This document shows positions 46,744 through 55,239 of a stretch of DNA of 64,000 nt, in pieces. Made by a program: the position numbers and the translations under genes. The DNA lies in the NCBI RefSeq assembly GCF_003932785.1, contig NZ_RQYT01000003.1, positions 89,755 to 153,754 of the forward strand, given 5' to 3'. Source of the DNA: Arachnia propionica. GTDB lineage: Bacteria; Actinomycetota; Actinomycetes; Propionibacteriales; Propionibacteriaceae. Positions within the stretch are counted from its first letter, which is position 1, and every line of letters starts with the position of its first letter. The notes under the pieces are model-generated. The model made no database searches, was not told the origin of the DNA, and was given only the letters and a program-made list of their open reading frames with translations.

Positions 46744-47604
46744 ATGCGGGTACCGGAGATCCTGTCAGCGGTGACAACGCCGTTCCTGCCCGATGGTGAC
46801 ATCGACGCTCCCGGGCTGCGCCGGAATCTCGAACGGCTCGAACCGCTCGTCGACGGCGTGTTCGTCGCCGGAACGACGGGGGAGTTCCCAGCCCTGGAGC
46901 CGGGGGAGCACGCGAGGATCGTCGAGATCTCCCTCGCCGTGTTCGGGCCCGAGCGGGTCGTCGTCCACGTCGGGGCCCCGAGCACCCGGCAGGCCCTCGC
47001 CATGGCCCGGCAGGCCCAGGTCCTGGGTGCTCGCCGCGCGGCCGCCCTGACGCCCTACTACCTGCCCGCCACCGTGCCCGGGATCCTCCGGCACTGGGCC
47101 GCCATCGCGGAGGCCTTCGCAGGCGAGGTCTACGGATACGTCTTCCCAGATGTCGCCCTCACCGACCTGCTCCCGGAGGGCCTCCCCGCCGTGGTCGACG
47201 CAGGCGTGGTCGGCCTGAAGGTGTCCGGGCGGGCCAGCCAACGGGTCCCGGAGTACCTCCAGCAGGCACCGGACGGGTTCCGGCTGTGGTCCGGCAACGA
47301 CGCGGACCTCCCCCGCGTCCTCGAGGCGGGGGGCTGGGGGACCGTCTCCGGTGTCAGTTCGGTGTGCCCGCAGCCGTGGGCCCGGCTGCGGGATGCCCTC
47401 CGCGACGGGGACGACGGCGCCGCCGCGGCAGCGCAGCAGGTCATCGAGGAGATCGTCCCCGTCCTCGGACCCAGCATCGCCAATCTCAAGGAGGGACTCG
47501 ACCTCCTCGACCTGGCGGGCGGCCCCTGCCGCATGATCATCGACCCACCCACGCCCACCCACCGCACCCGCATCGCCGACGCCGTCCGGCTCGGCGCCAA
47601 CTGA
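46744..47604 (+). CDS. DapA-family (DHDPS/NAL/KDG aldolase) lyase
   Basis: A 286-aa class I aldolase with the DapA-type barrel. It has GTTGEF (T44, T45), catalytic Y132 in GYVFPD and Schiff-base K159 in GLKVSG; spacing matches E. coli DHDPS (Y133, K161). The genome context (Tct transporter, BNR propeller, Rha-type ABC) argues against lysine synthesis. It favours cleavage of a 2-keto-3-deoxy sugar acid or sialic-acid-like compound to pyruvate plus an aldehyde. GTTGE rather than GSTGE makes classical sialate lyase less likely. First gene of the operon, divergent from gntR. Confidence 0.8.
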   Translation: MRVPEILSAVTTPFLPDGDIDAPGLRRNLERLEPLVDGVFVAGTTGEFPALEPGEHARIVEISLAVFGPERVVVHVGAPSTRQALAMARQAQVLGARRAAALTPYYLPATVPGILRHWAAIAEAFAGEVYGYVFPDVALTDLLPEGLPAVVDAGVVGLKVSGRASQRVPEYLQQAPDGFRLWSGNDADLPRVLEAGGWGTVSGVSSVCPQPWARLRDALRDGDDGAAAAAQQVIEEIVPVLGPSIANLKEGLDLLDLAGGPCRMIIDPPTPTHRTRIADAVRLGAN

Positions 47605-47621
47605 CTCGAAGGAGAGCCACC

Positions 47622-48587
47622 ATGAAGCGACGCCACTTCCTCCTCACCGCCTCCACGCTGGCGGCGACCGCCGTCGCGGGGACCGCCTGCACGACGCGCA
47701 ACTCCGAGAGCGGCTCCGGGGGTGAGGACTACCCCACGAAGGACATCACCCTCATCGTCCAGGCGAAGGCCGGTGGCGGCTCCGACCTGGCCTCCCGGGC
47801 GCTCGCCACGGCCATGGAGCCCATCATCGGCCGGAGCATCATCGTCGAGAACCGTCCGGGTGCCTCCGGCTCCACCGCGATGCTCCACGTGAAGTCCCAG
47901 CCCGCGGACGGCTACGTCATCGGGTTCGGCCCCGTCGAGATCGCGATGCTCGGCAGCATGAACTACGACATCAAGCCCGCCGACTACGACCTCCTCGGGC
48001 AGATCATGCTCGGCCCCGGTGTCCTCTCCGTCCCCGCCGACAGCCCCTACAACACCCTCCCCGAGTTCGTGGCCGGGGCGAAGGAGAAGGAGGTCACGGT
48101 CGCCAACTCCGGGGCGGGCTCGATCTGGGAACTCACCGGATCCTCGCTCGCCCAGATGACCGGGGCGCAGATCAAGCCGGTACCCTTCGACGGCGGCGCC
48201 CCCGCCGTCGCCGCGGTCCTCGGCAACCAGGTGGATGCCGCCGCCTCCGGGGTCAACGAGGTCAAGCAGAACCTGGCCGACGGCAAGCTCAAGGTTCTCG
48301 CGATCTTCCACGCCGAGCGCCACCCGGAGCTCAAGGACGTCCCGACGGCCAAGGAGCAGGGCGTCGACCTCGAGATCGGCGGCTGGGGCGGCATCTACGC
48401 CCCCAAGGGGCTGCCGGAGGCGGTCAGGAAGAAGCTGGAGGACGCCATCAAGAAGGCCGTCGAGTCCGAGTCGTACCAGAAGACCATCACGGCCAGCGGC
48501 AACCTCGTCGTCTACAAGGACGCTGCTGCCTTCACCGAGTTCGCCAGTGCCGAGGCCGAGCGCTTCGCCAAGCTGATCGGATCCTGA
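47622..48587 (+). CDS. Tripartite tricarboxylate transporter binding protein (TctC/BUG)
   Basis: A 321-aa extracytoplasmic binding protein. A twin-Arg-like start (MKRRHFLLTAS) leads to a lipobox cysteine at residue 23 (AGTAC). The mature part has Bug-family motifs: the GGSDLASRALA loop (binding the carboxylate), then the NRPGASGS segment. It should capture a carboxylate and hand it to TctA/TctB encoded next. An AAGGAGAG site precedes the ATG. The ligand is unknown; a sugar acid would suit the neighbours. Confidence 0.88.
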   Translation: MKRRHFLLTASTLAATAVAGTACTTRNSESGSGGEDYPTKDITLIVQAKAGGGSDLASRALATAMEPIIGRSIIVENRPGASGSTAMLHVKSQPADGYVIGFGPVEIAMLGSMNYDIKPADYDLLGQIMLGPGVLSVPADSPYNTLPEFVAGAKEKEVTVANSGAGSIWELTGSSLAQMTGAQIKPVPFDGGAPAVAAVLGNQVDAAASGVNEVKQNLADGKLKVLAIFHAERHPELKDVPTAKEQGVDLEIGGWGGIYAPKGLPEAVRKKLEDAIKKAVESESYQKTITASGNLVVYKDAAAFTEFASAEAERFAKLIGS

Positions 48588-48590
48588 CTG

Positions 48591-49082
48591 ATGACCGAGG
48601 CCGTGGGTGGGGAGGGCTCCTCCCCGCCCGTGACCGCCGCCCCGTCGCGGCCCCTGGAGGTCGCGGCGTCGCTGGCCGTCGTGGTGCTGGGGGTGGCGAT
48701 GTTCCTGGGCGCCCGGATCATCCGGGTGCGCAACGAGACCGGGGGCATCGACCCCCGCTGGTGGCCCGGGGTCATCGGGGCCGGCATCGCGGTGATGGGC
48801 CTGTGGATGCTGGTCGACGCGGTGCGTGCCCCGATCTCCCGTGAGGTCGCGCCCGCCCAGCGCAGCGGCTGGGTCCAGATGGCCGCCACCGTCGCGGGTC
48901 TGGGCGTCGTTCTTCTGCTGTGGCAGATCGGGGTGAGTTTCCTCGTGCTCGGCCCCGGCTACCTCGTCGTCATGAACTGGGTGTTTCGGCTGCGTACCTG
49001 GCGGTCGCTGCTGCTGTTTCCCGGCATCGTCCTGGTGCTGTTGCTGCTCGTGTTCCAGATGCTGTTGAAGGTACCGCTGTGA
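48591..49082 (+). CDS. Tripartite tricarboxylate transporter small subunit (TctB)
   Basis: A 163-aa membrane protein with four predicted helices (about 25-43, 58-76, 93-115 and 128-160), the usual TctB layout. The GGIDPRWWPGVIG stretch after the first helix is characteristic. It starts three bases after the tctC stop and overlaps tctA by GTGA. It forms the membrane complex with the large subunit. Confidence 0.83.
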   Translation: MTEAVGGEGSSPPVTAAPSRPLEVAASLAVVVLGVAMFLGARIIRVRNETGGIDPRWWPGVIGAGIAVMGLWMLVDAVRAPISREVAPAQRSGWVQMAATVAGLGVVLLLWQIGVSFLVLGPGYLVVMNWVFRLRTWRSLLLFPGIVLVLLLLVFQMLLKVPL

Positions 49083-50560
49083 ACGCCGTCGTCGAGGGAC
49101 TCGCGGCCCTGCTCACCCCCACCGCGATGCTGTGCCTCGTCATCGGGCTGGGTCTCGGCCTGCTCGTGGGGATGTTCCCCGGGATCACCATCACCATGGC
49201 GGTCGCGCTCGCCACCGGGTTCACCCTCACCATGCAGCCCGCCGAGGGGCTGGCGATGCTGCTGGCGATCTACGTGGCCGCCCAGTTCGGCGACCGGATC
49301 CCCGCGATCCTCGTCAACACCCCCGGAACGCCCGCGTCGGTGTCGACGACGTTCGACGGCTACCCGCTGGCCCGGCAGGGCAGGGGCGGGGTGGCGTTGT
49401 CCCTGTCGGCGATCGTCACCGCCTTCGGCATCCTCATGTCGATGCTGGTGCTCGTGTTCCTGGCCCAGCCGATCGCGACCTTCGCCCTGAGGTTCGGGCC
49501 GTTCGAGATGTTCGCCCTCGTGTGCTTCGGCCTCACCGTCATCATCTCGATCTCCGGGAACTCGTTGCCGAAGGGCATCCTCGCGGGGTTGCTGGGCATC
49601 GCCCTGGCCACCGTCGGCCTCGACCCCATCACCGCGGATCAACGCTTCACCCTCGGGATCAACGAGCTCACCGGTGGGCTCGACTTCATCGCGCTCATCA
49701 TCGGCTTGTTCGGCATCACCGAGGTGCTCGACCAGGTCCTCACCCACACCGAGCACCGCACTCAGCGGGTCACCTCCATCGGTCGGTGGCTGCCGAACCG
49801 TTCCGAGCTGCGCAGGGCAACCAGGCCCGCCCTGCAGTCCGGGGTCCTGGGTGCCGTCATCGGCGTCATCCCCGCGGCCGGGGGCGACATCGCGGGGATC
49901 GTGGGGTGGAACCGGGCCAAGGCGATCTCGAAGCATCCCGAGGAGTTCGGGAAGGGCTCCATCGAGGGGCTGGTCGGGGCGGACACCGCCTCGTCGTCCA
50001 CGCTCGGGGGTTCGCTCACCACGACGCTGGCTCTCGGCATCCCCGGCGACTCGGTGATGGCCATCATGCTCGGCTCCATGGTGATCTGGGGCATCCAACC
50101 CGGGCCGAGCCTGTTCGAGCGGCGCCCCGACATCATCGTGACGATCGTCGCCGTCATGCTGCTCGCCACGATCGTCACCACCGCTGTCAGCCTCATCCGC
50201 ACCTCAGCCATGGCGCGGCTGCTCGATCTGAGGCCGCAGTGGCTGTGGGGCATCATCCTGGTGTTCTGCGTCGTCGGCACCTACGCCACCACCAACAACG
50301 TGGCCACCGTGCTGCAGATGCTGCTCTTCGGGCTGCTGGGGCTCGGGCTGAGACGCCTCGGCATCGCGGCCGCGCCGGTGGTACTCGGGTTCCTCCTCGG
50401 GCCGTTGGCCGAGGCCAACCTCAGGCGGGCGATGCTCATCGGTGAGCCCGTCCAGTTCCTCACCCAGCCCATCTCCGCGGTGCTCCTCCTGCTCGCCGCC
50501 GGCTCGCTGCTGCTGCCGGTGCTCCGGAGGATGCGGCAACGACGGAGGGTGCGGTCATGA
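49079..50560 (+). CDS. Tripartite tricarboxylate transporter large subunit (TctA)
   Basis: A 493-aa polytopic protein with about 11-12 helices. It has the duplicated TctA signatures: GLLVGMFPGITITMAVAL in the first half, GVLGAVIGVIPAAGGDIAG in the second, and a LALGIPGDSVMAIMLG segment following. It is the ion-coupled translocator working with TctB and the TctC-type binding protein. GTG overlaps the tctB stop; the 3' end overlaps the BNR gene by ATGA. Confidence 0.9.
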   Translation: MNAVVEGLAALLTPTAMLCLVIGLGLGLLVGMFPGITITMAVALATGFTLTMQPAEGLAMLLAIYVAAQFGDRIPAILVNTPGTPASVSTTFDGYPLARQGRGGVALSLSAIVTAFGILMSMLVLVFLAQPIATFALRFGPFEMFALVCFGLTVIISISGNSLPKGILAGLLGIALATVGLDPITADQRFTLGINELTGGLDFIALIIGLFGITEVLDQVLTHTEHRTQRVTSIGRWLPNRSELRRATRPALQSGVLGAVIGVIPAAGGDIAGIVGWNRAKAISKHPEEFGKGSIEGLVGADTASSSTLGGSLTTTLALGIPGDSVMAIMLGSMVIWGIQPGPSLFERRPDIIVTIVAVMLLATIVTTAVSLIRTSAMARLLDLRPQWLWGIILVFCVVGTYATTNNVATVLQMLLFGLLGLGLRRLGIAAAPVVLGFLLGPLAEANLRRAMLIGEPVQFLTQPISAVLLLLAAGSLLLPVLRRMRQRRRVRS

Positions 50561-51591
50561 GACGGCTCGTCGCCATCGCCCCGCCGGGGCGCCAGGTCCA
50601 CGGCAGTTCCCTCCTCGTGACCGGCGGGAGGGAGCACGTCGCCTGGTTCTCCGGCTCCCATGAGGGTGCCCCCGACACCCGGATCCACGTGAGTCTGGCG
50701 GCACGGGGGGAATCCTTCGGCGACCCGACGGTGGTCACGGGAATGGACGGGGTGGCCCACTGGAACCCGGTCCTGGCGGCGGGTCCCGACGGCAGGATCT
50801 GGCTGTTCCTCAGGGTGGGGGAGCGGATCGACACGTGGCGGACCATGGTCACGACCTCCACCGACGGCCGTTCGTGGGAGACCCCGCGGGACCTCGTGCC
50901 GGGGGACCTTTCAGGTGGGCGGGGCCCGGTGCGCCAGGCCCCGCTCCAGTGGCGCGGCGCCTGGTGGGCGGGCGGGTCCACGGAGTGCTGGGATCCCTTG
51001 CGGTGGGACTGCTTCGTCGATCGTTCCCGCGACGGGGGTCGTACGTGGGAGCGCATCGACCTTCCCCTCGACCACGCCGCCTGCGCCGGGGCGGGCTGCA
51101 TCCAGCCATGGCTGGTCGAGGTCGAGGACCGGCTCGTCGCCCTCACCCGCAGCAGCGGCGGCGCCGTGTTCCGGGCCGAGAGCCCGGACGGGGTGCGCTG
51201 GGGCGCACTGCAACCGACGGGGCTCGCCAACAACAACAGCGGCATCGCCGTCACGGCCCTGGACGATGGCTCCCTGGTGTGCGTCCACAATCCCGGCGGC
51301 CACGACTGGGGGCCGCGGGATCGGCTCGTGCTGTCGGTCTCCGGGGACGGGGGCTGGACCTGGCGCGAGGCCGCGGTGCTGGAGGACGGCATGCCGTTGC
51401 CCGGGATCGCCGTCGATGTCCGTGGCGACGGCGTCCCCACCGCAGCCGGGGTGCAGGGGGTGGTCACCGACGGCCGGGGCGAGTTCTCCTACCCCAGCAT
51501 CGCCCGTGATGGAAGCCGTCTCATCATCAGTTACACGTGGCAACGACAGGCTATCGTCGTCACCGACATGGACATCGGAGCCCTGACATGA
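50557..51591 (+). CDS. BNR/Asp-box beta-propeller (sialidase-like) protein, intracellular
   Basis: A 344-aa six-bladed-propeller-type protein with at least four Asp boxes (STDGRSW, SRDGGRTW, SPDGVRW, SGDGGWTW), as in the sialidase superfamily (BNR_2). There is no signal peptide or lipobox, so it acts in the cytoplasm. The N-terminal RIP motif of true sialidases is not visible, so the sialidase label is doubtful; lyase or glycosidase activity on an imported uronic or sugar-acid conjugate is an alternative. Translation is coupled to tctA by ATGA. The next gene follows after a 62-base gap. Confidence 0.75.
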   Translation: MRRLVAIAPPGRQVHGSSLLVTGGREHVAWFSGSHEGAPDTRIHVSLAARGESFGDPTVVTGMDGVAHWNPVLAAGPDGRIWLFLRVGERIDTWRTMVTTSTDGRSWETPRDLVPGDLSGGRGPVRQAPLQWRGAWWAGGSTECWDPLRWDCFVDRSRDGGRTWERIDLPLDHAACAGAGCIQPWLVEVEDRLVALTRSSGGAVFRAESPDGVRWGALQPTGLANNNSGIAVTALDDGSLVCVHNPGGHDWGPRDRLVLSVSGDGGWTWREAAVLEDGMPLPGIAVDVRGDGVPTAAGVQGVVTDGRGEFSYPSIARDGSRLIISYTWQRQAIVVTDMDIGALT

Positions 51592-51653
51592 GCAACCACC
51601 ATGAATCACACAGACCCGTTGACGTGTCACGAACCCCGACGAGGAGGTTGGGT

Positions 51654-53156
51654 ATGAACACACGGCCACTGCTCGCCATGAGTGGTGTGACCAAGACCTT
51701 CGGTTCCGTCGTCGCCCTACGGGACGGCACCCTGGCACTGCATCCCGGATCCATCCACGCCCTGGTGGGTGAGAACGGTGCCGGCAAGTCGACCCTGGTC
51801 AAGATCGCCGCCGGGTTGTACGAACGCGACGGCGGCAGCGTCGAACTCGACGGTGAGCCCGTTGCCTTCCGCAGCACCGCCGAGTCCCGGGCCGCCGGGA
51901 TCGCTGTCATCTACCAGGAGCCGACGCTGTTCCCGGACCTGTCGGTGACGGAGAACATCTTCATGGGGCGGCAGCCGACGTCGCGGTTCGGTGTCATCGA
52001 CCGGCCGCGCATGCGTCGTGAGGTCTTGGCGCTGATGGAGCGCCTCGGGGTCACCCTCGACCCGGACCGTCCCGCCGACGGCCTGTCGATCGCCGACCAG
52101 CAGATCATCGAGATCGCCAAGGCGATCTCCCTCGACGCGCGGGTCCTCATCATGGACGAGCCCACGGCCGCCCTGTCCGGTGTGGAGGTGGAGCGGCTGT
52201 TCGCCGTCGCCCGTTCCCTCAGGGACGAGGGCAGGGCGCTCATGTTCATCTCCCACCGCTTCGACGAGGTGTTCGACCTGTGCGACACGATCACCGTGAT
52301 GCGGGACGGGGCCTACGTCGAGACCACCGCGACCTCGACGACCACCGTGGCCGACGTCGTGCGCGCCATGGTGGGGCGGGAGGTGACCGACCTGTTCCCG
52401 AAGCAGCCCGCCACCATCAGGGATGTCGCCCTCGAGGTGTCCGGTCTCACCCGGTCGGGGGTTTTCTCCGACATCAGTTTCCAGGTGCGGCAGGGGGAGA
52501 TCGTCGCCCTGGCGGGGCTCGTCGGCGCGGGCCGCTCCGAGGTGGCCCGGGCGATCTTCGGCGTCGACACCTACGACAGCGGCACCGTGACCGTGCTGGG
52601 AAACCGGCTCCCGGGAGGTTCCCCGACGGCGGCCCTCGGCATGGGGCTCGCGCTCGTGCCGGAGGACCGGCGCGGGCAGGGGCTGGTCATGGAGGCGCCT
52701 GTGAGGACCAACATCACCGACGCCATTCGTCGTCGCCTGACCCGGTGGGGACTCATCACCGCCGCCGCCGAGAACGTCGCGGCCCGTGACTGGGCGGGTC
52801 GGCTCGAGGTGAAGGCCGCGGCCCTCGACTCGCTGGCGGGGACCCTGTCCGGAGGCAACCAGCAGAAGGTCGTCCTCGCGAAGTGGCTGGCCACGGAACC
52901 CTCCGTCCTCATCATCGATGAACCCACCCGGGGCATCGACGTGGGCACGAAGTCCGAGGTGCACCGGATGATGTCCGACCTGGCTGGTCAGGGCATGGCG
53001 ATCCTCATGATCTCGTCGGAGCTCCCGGAGGTGCTGGGGATGGCGGATCGGGTGCTGGTCATGCGTGAGGGCCGGCTGACCGCGTCCCTCGACCGCGCCG
53101 AGGCCACCCCTGAGGCCGTCATGACGGCCGCGACCCGATCGGAGGAGGCAGCATGA
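51654..53156 (+). CDS. Sugar ABC transporter ATP-binding protein, RhaT/RbsA type
   Basis: A 500-aa protein with two fused ABC domains, standard for the ribose/rhamnose class. The first has Walker A GENGAGKST and Walker B VLIMDEPTAAL; the second has an LSGGNQQKVV signature and LIIDEPTRGID. ATG 51654 is chosen because it has a GAGGAGG site (51641-51647) and gives the canonical length. An upstream ATG at 51588 would overlap the BNR stop and add 22 residues without similarity. It energises the two permeases encoded next. Confidence 0.9.
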   Translation: MNTRPLLAMSGVTKTFGSVVALRDGTLALHPGSIHALVGENGAGKSTLVKIAAGLYERDGGSVELDGEPVAFRSTAESRAAGIAVIYQEPTLFPDLSVTENIFMGRQPTSRFGVIDRPRMRREVLALMERLGVTLDPDRPADGLSIADQQIIEIAKAISLDARVLIMDEPTAALSGVEVERLFAVARSLRDEGRALMFISHRFDEVFDLCDTITVMRDGAYVETTATSTTTVADVVRAMVGREVTDLFPKQPATIRDVALEVSGLTRSGVFSDISFQVRQGEIVALAGLVGAGRSEVARAIFGVDTYDSGTVTVLGNRLPGGSPTAALGMGLALVPEDRRGQGLVMEAPVRTNITDAIRRRLTRWGLITAAAENVAARDWAGRLEVKAAALDSLAGTLSGGNQQKVVLAKWLATEPSVLIIDEPTRGIDVGTKSEVHRMMSDLAGQGMAILMISSELPEVLGMADRVLVMREGRLTASLDRAEATPEAVMTAATRSEEAA

Positions 53157-54145
53157 ACGCCCGTGCGGTCCTCGGCCGGGTGTTGCGGTCCCGGGAGTCC
53201 GGGATCGCCCTGGTGCTCCTCGTCGTGGTGGCCATCACGACGTGGCGCAACCCTGCGTTCCTGTTTTCGGCCGACGGGTTCCGTGACCTGCTGCTGACCC
53301 CGTCGATCCTCCTGGTCGTGGCGCTGGGGCAGGGCCTGGTCATCCTCACCCGCAACGTCGACCTGTCCGTCGGCTCCGTGGTGGGGCTCACCGCCTACCT
53401 GGTGGGCACGCTGTTCCAGCTGGGGCTGCCCATCCCGGTGGTCGTCGTCGCCGGGTGCCTCGCCGGGGCCCTGCTCGGGCTCGTCAACGGGATGCTCGTC
53501 GCCTTCGGTCGGGTGCCGTCGATGGTCATCACCCTCGGCACGCTCTACGCCTACCGCGGCATCAACGTGTGGTGGACGGGCTCGGACCGCATCGACGCAT
53601 CCGAACTGCCCCCCGCGTTCCTCAGGCTCGGCACCCAGCAGATCCTCGGCATCCCCGTGCTGACGATCATCGCGGTCGTCGCCCTGGCCGCCGTCGCCTG
53701 GTACCTCCACAACACCCGCGGGGGACGCGAGTGCTACGCCATCGGCTCGGCCCCGGATGCGGCCATCCTCTACGGCCTCGACGTGCGTCGCCGCGTGCTG
53801 GTCGCCTTCGCCTTCTCCGGGCTGATGGCGGGGCTGGCCGGGGTGCTGTTCGCCGCGCGGTACGGGACGATCAACTCCCAGGCCGGCGACGGCTTCGAGC
53901 TGGAGGCCGTCGGCGCGGCGGTCATCGGCGGCGTGGCGATCACGGGCGGTGTGGGCACCATCGCCGGGGCGGCCCTCGGGGCCGTCCTCCTGGTCACCAT
54001 CAACCGTGCCCTCCCCGTGCTGGGCATCCCCGACTTCTGGCAGCGGGCCGTGGTCGGCGTGCTGATCCTCGGCGCGATCGTCATGGACCGGGTCCTCGCG
54101 GTCCGGGAGCACCGTCGTCGGATCGAGAAGCGAGCGGCATCATGA
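53153..54145 (+). CDS. Sugar ABC transporter permease (RhaP/RbsC type), first
   Basis: A 330-aa membrane protein of the RbsC/AraH/RhaP family with about ten helices. The signature ILTRNVDLSVGS follows the second helix, and GGVAITGGVGTIAGAALG lies near the C-terminus. It overlaps the ATPase gene by ATGA and the second permease by ATGA. Two different permeases indicate a heterodimeric channel, as in rhamnose and autoinducer-2 transporters. Confidence 0.88.
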   Translation: MNARAVLGRVLRSRESGIALVLLVVVAITTWRNPAFLFSADGFRDLLLTPSILLVVALGQGLVILTRNVDLSVGSVVGLTAYLVGTLFQLGLPIPVVVVAGCLAGALLGLVNGMLVAFGRVPSMVITLGTLYAYRGINVWWTGSDRIDASELPPAFLRLGTQQILGIPVLTIIAVVALAAVAWYLHNTRGGRECYAIGSAPDAAILYGLDVRRRVLVAFAFSGLMAGLAGVLFAARYGTINSQAGDGFELEAVGAAVIGGVAITGGVGTIAGAALGAVLLVTINRALPVLGIPDFWQRAVVGVLILGAIVMDRVLAVREHRRRIEKRAAS

Positions 54146-55239
54146 GACAGGCAACCATCCCCACCCATGCGACGCCGCTGTGGCGGCGCGTCCTGCTGAC
54201 CCGCGAGATGGCGATGGTGGCGCTGCTCGCCCTGGTGCTGGTCTGGGCGAGCGTCTCGGTGCCGAAGTTCGCCACCCCCGCGACAGTGTCCTACCTGCTG
54301 CTGGACGCCGCCGTCATCCTCATCATCGCCCTGCCGATGACCCCCATCATGATCACCGGGGACATCGACCTGTCCGTCGGCTCCATGGTGGGGCTCAGCT
54401 CGGTGGTCTTCGGGGTGGTGTTCCAGTCGGGGGCCGGCGTGGTCCCGGGCATCCTGCTGGCGCTGGTCGTCGGCGTGGCAGGCGGGTTCCTCAACGGGCT
54501 GCTCGTCACCCGCATCGGTCTGCCGGCCCTCGCCGTCACCATCGGCACCATGGCGCTGTTCCGGGGGGTGGCCGTCGGGTTGCTGGGCACCACCGCGGTC
54601 ACGAAGTTCCCGTCGGAGTGGACCGGATTGGCGAAGGCGAGGATCCCCGGAACCCCGATCCCCGTGGTCATGATCGTGTTCCTCATCCTGCTGGCGGTTT
54701 TCGTCGTGCTGCTCAACTTCACCCCCTTCGGGCGGGGGATCTACGCCATCGGGTTGAGCAAGGAGGCCGCGCGCTTCAACGGTGTCGCCGTGGCGCGGAC
54801 CCGGCTGATCCTGTTCGTGCTCTCCGGGGTGCTGTCGGCGTTCGCCGGCGTCTACTTCACCCTCCGTTACGGCTCCGCCCGCGGTGACAACGCGACGGGG
54901 TTGGAGCTGCAGGTCATCGCCGCCGTCGTGCTGGGTGGGGTGTCCGTGTTCGGGGGACGCGGCATGCTGCACGGTGTCGTCGCCGGTGTGCTGGTCATCG
55001 GGGCCGTCGCGAGCGCCCTGAGGCTCGCGAACGTCACGGCCGACTTCATCAACATCATCACGGGAGTGCTCCTGGTGCTCTCCGTCATGGCGGCGTCGAT
55101 GCTCGACTGGGCCCGACGTCGTCGCGATAGACGAGGAGGCGCCGCTGGCCTGGGACGTCACCACGACGGCAGTGGAAACCGGCCGACGGCGCAGACCTCA
55201 CCCAACCCATCCGAGTCGAACGAGGGAAAGGTCCAATGA
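54142..55239 (+). CDS. Sugar ABC transporter permease (RhaQ/RbsC type), second
   Basis: A 365-aa RbsC-family permease with about ten helices, the ITGDIDLSVGSMVGL signature and GGVSVFGGRGMLHG towards the end. It ends in an unusual polar Arg/Gly/Ser-rich tail of roughly 45 residues (about 320-365), probably cytoplasmic. It overlaps the first permease and the binding protein genes by ATGA. The ATG at 54142 gives a normal N-terminus. Confidence 0.88.
   Translation: MRQATIPTHATPLWRRVLLTREMAMVALLALVLVWASVSVPKFATPATVSYLLLDAAVILIIALPMTPIMITGDIDLSVGSMVGLSSVVFGVVFQSGAGVVPGILLALVVGVAGGFLNGLLVTRIGLPALAVTIGTMALFRGVAVGLLGTTAVTKFPSEWTGLAKARIPGTPIPVVMIVFLILLAVFVVLLNFTPFGRGIYAIGLSKEAARFNGVAVARTRLILFVLSGVLSAFAGVYFTLRYGSARGDNATGLELQVIAAVVLGGVSVFGGRGMLHGVVAGVLVIGAVASALRLANVTADFINIITGVLLVLSVMAASMLDWARRRRDRRGGAAGLGRHHDGSGNRPTAQTSPNPSESNEGKVQ

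Noticed and set aside
46744..47604. Annotation as dapA of lysine synthesis or as classical nanA
   Set aside because: Context is catabolic with a carboxylate transporter and a GntR regulator, and the phosphate-loop sequence is GTTGE rather than the GSTGE of sialate lyases; substrate is left open.
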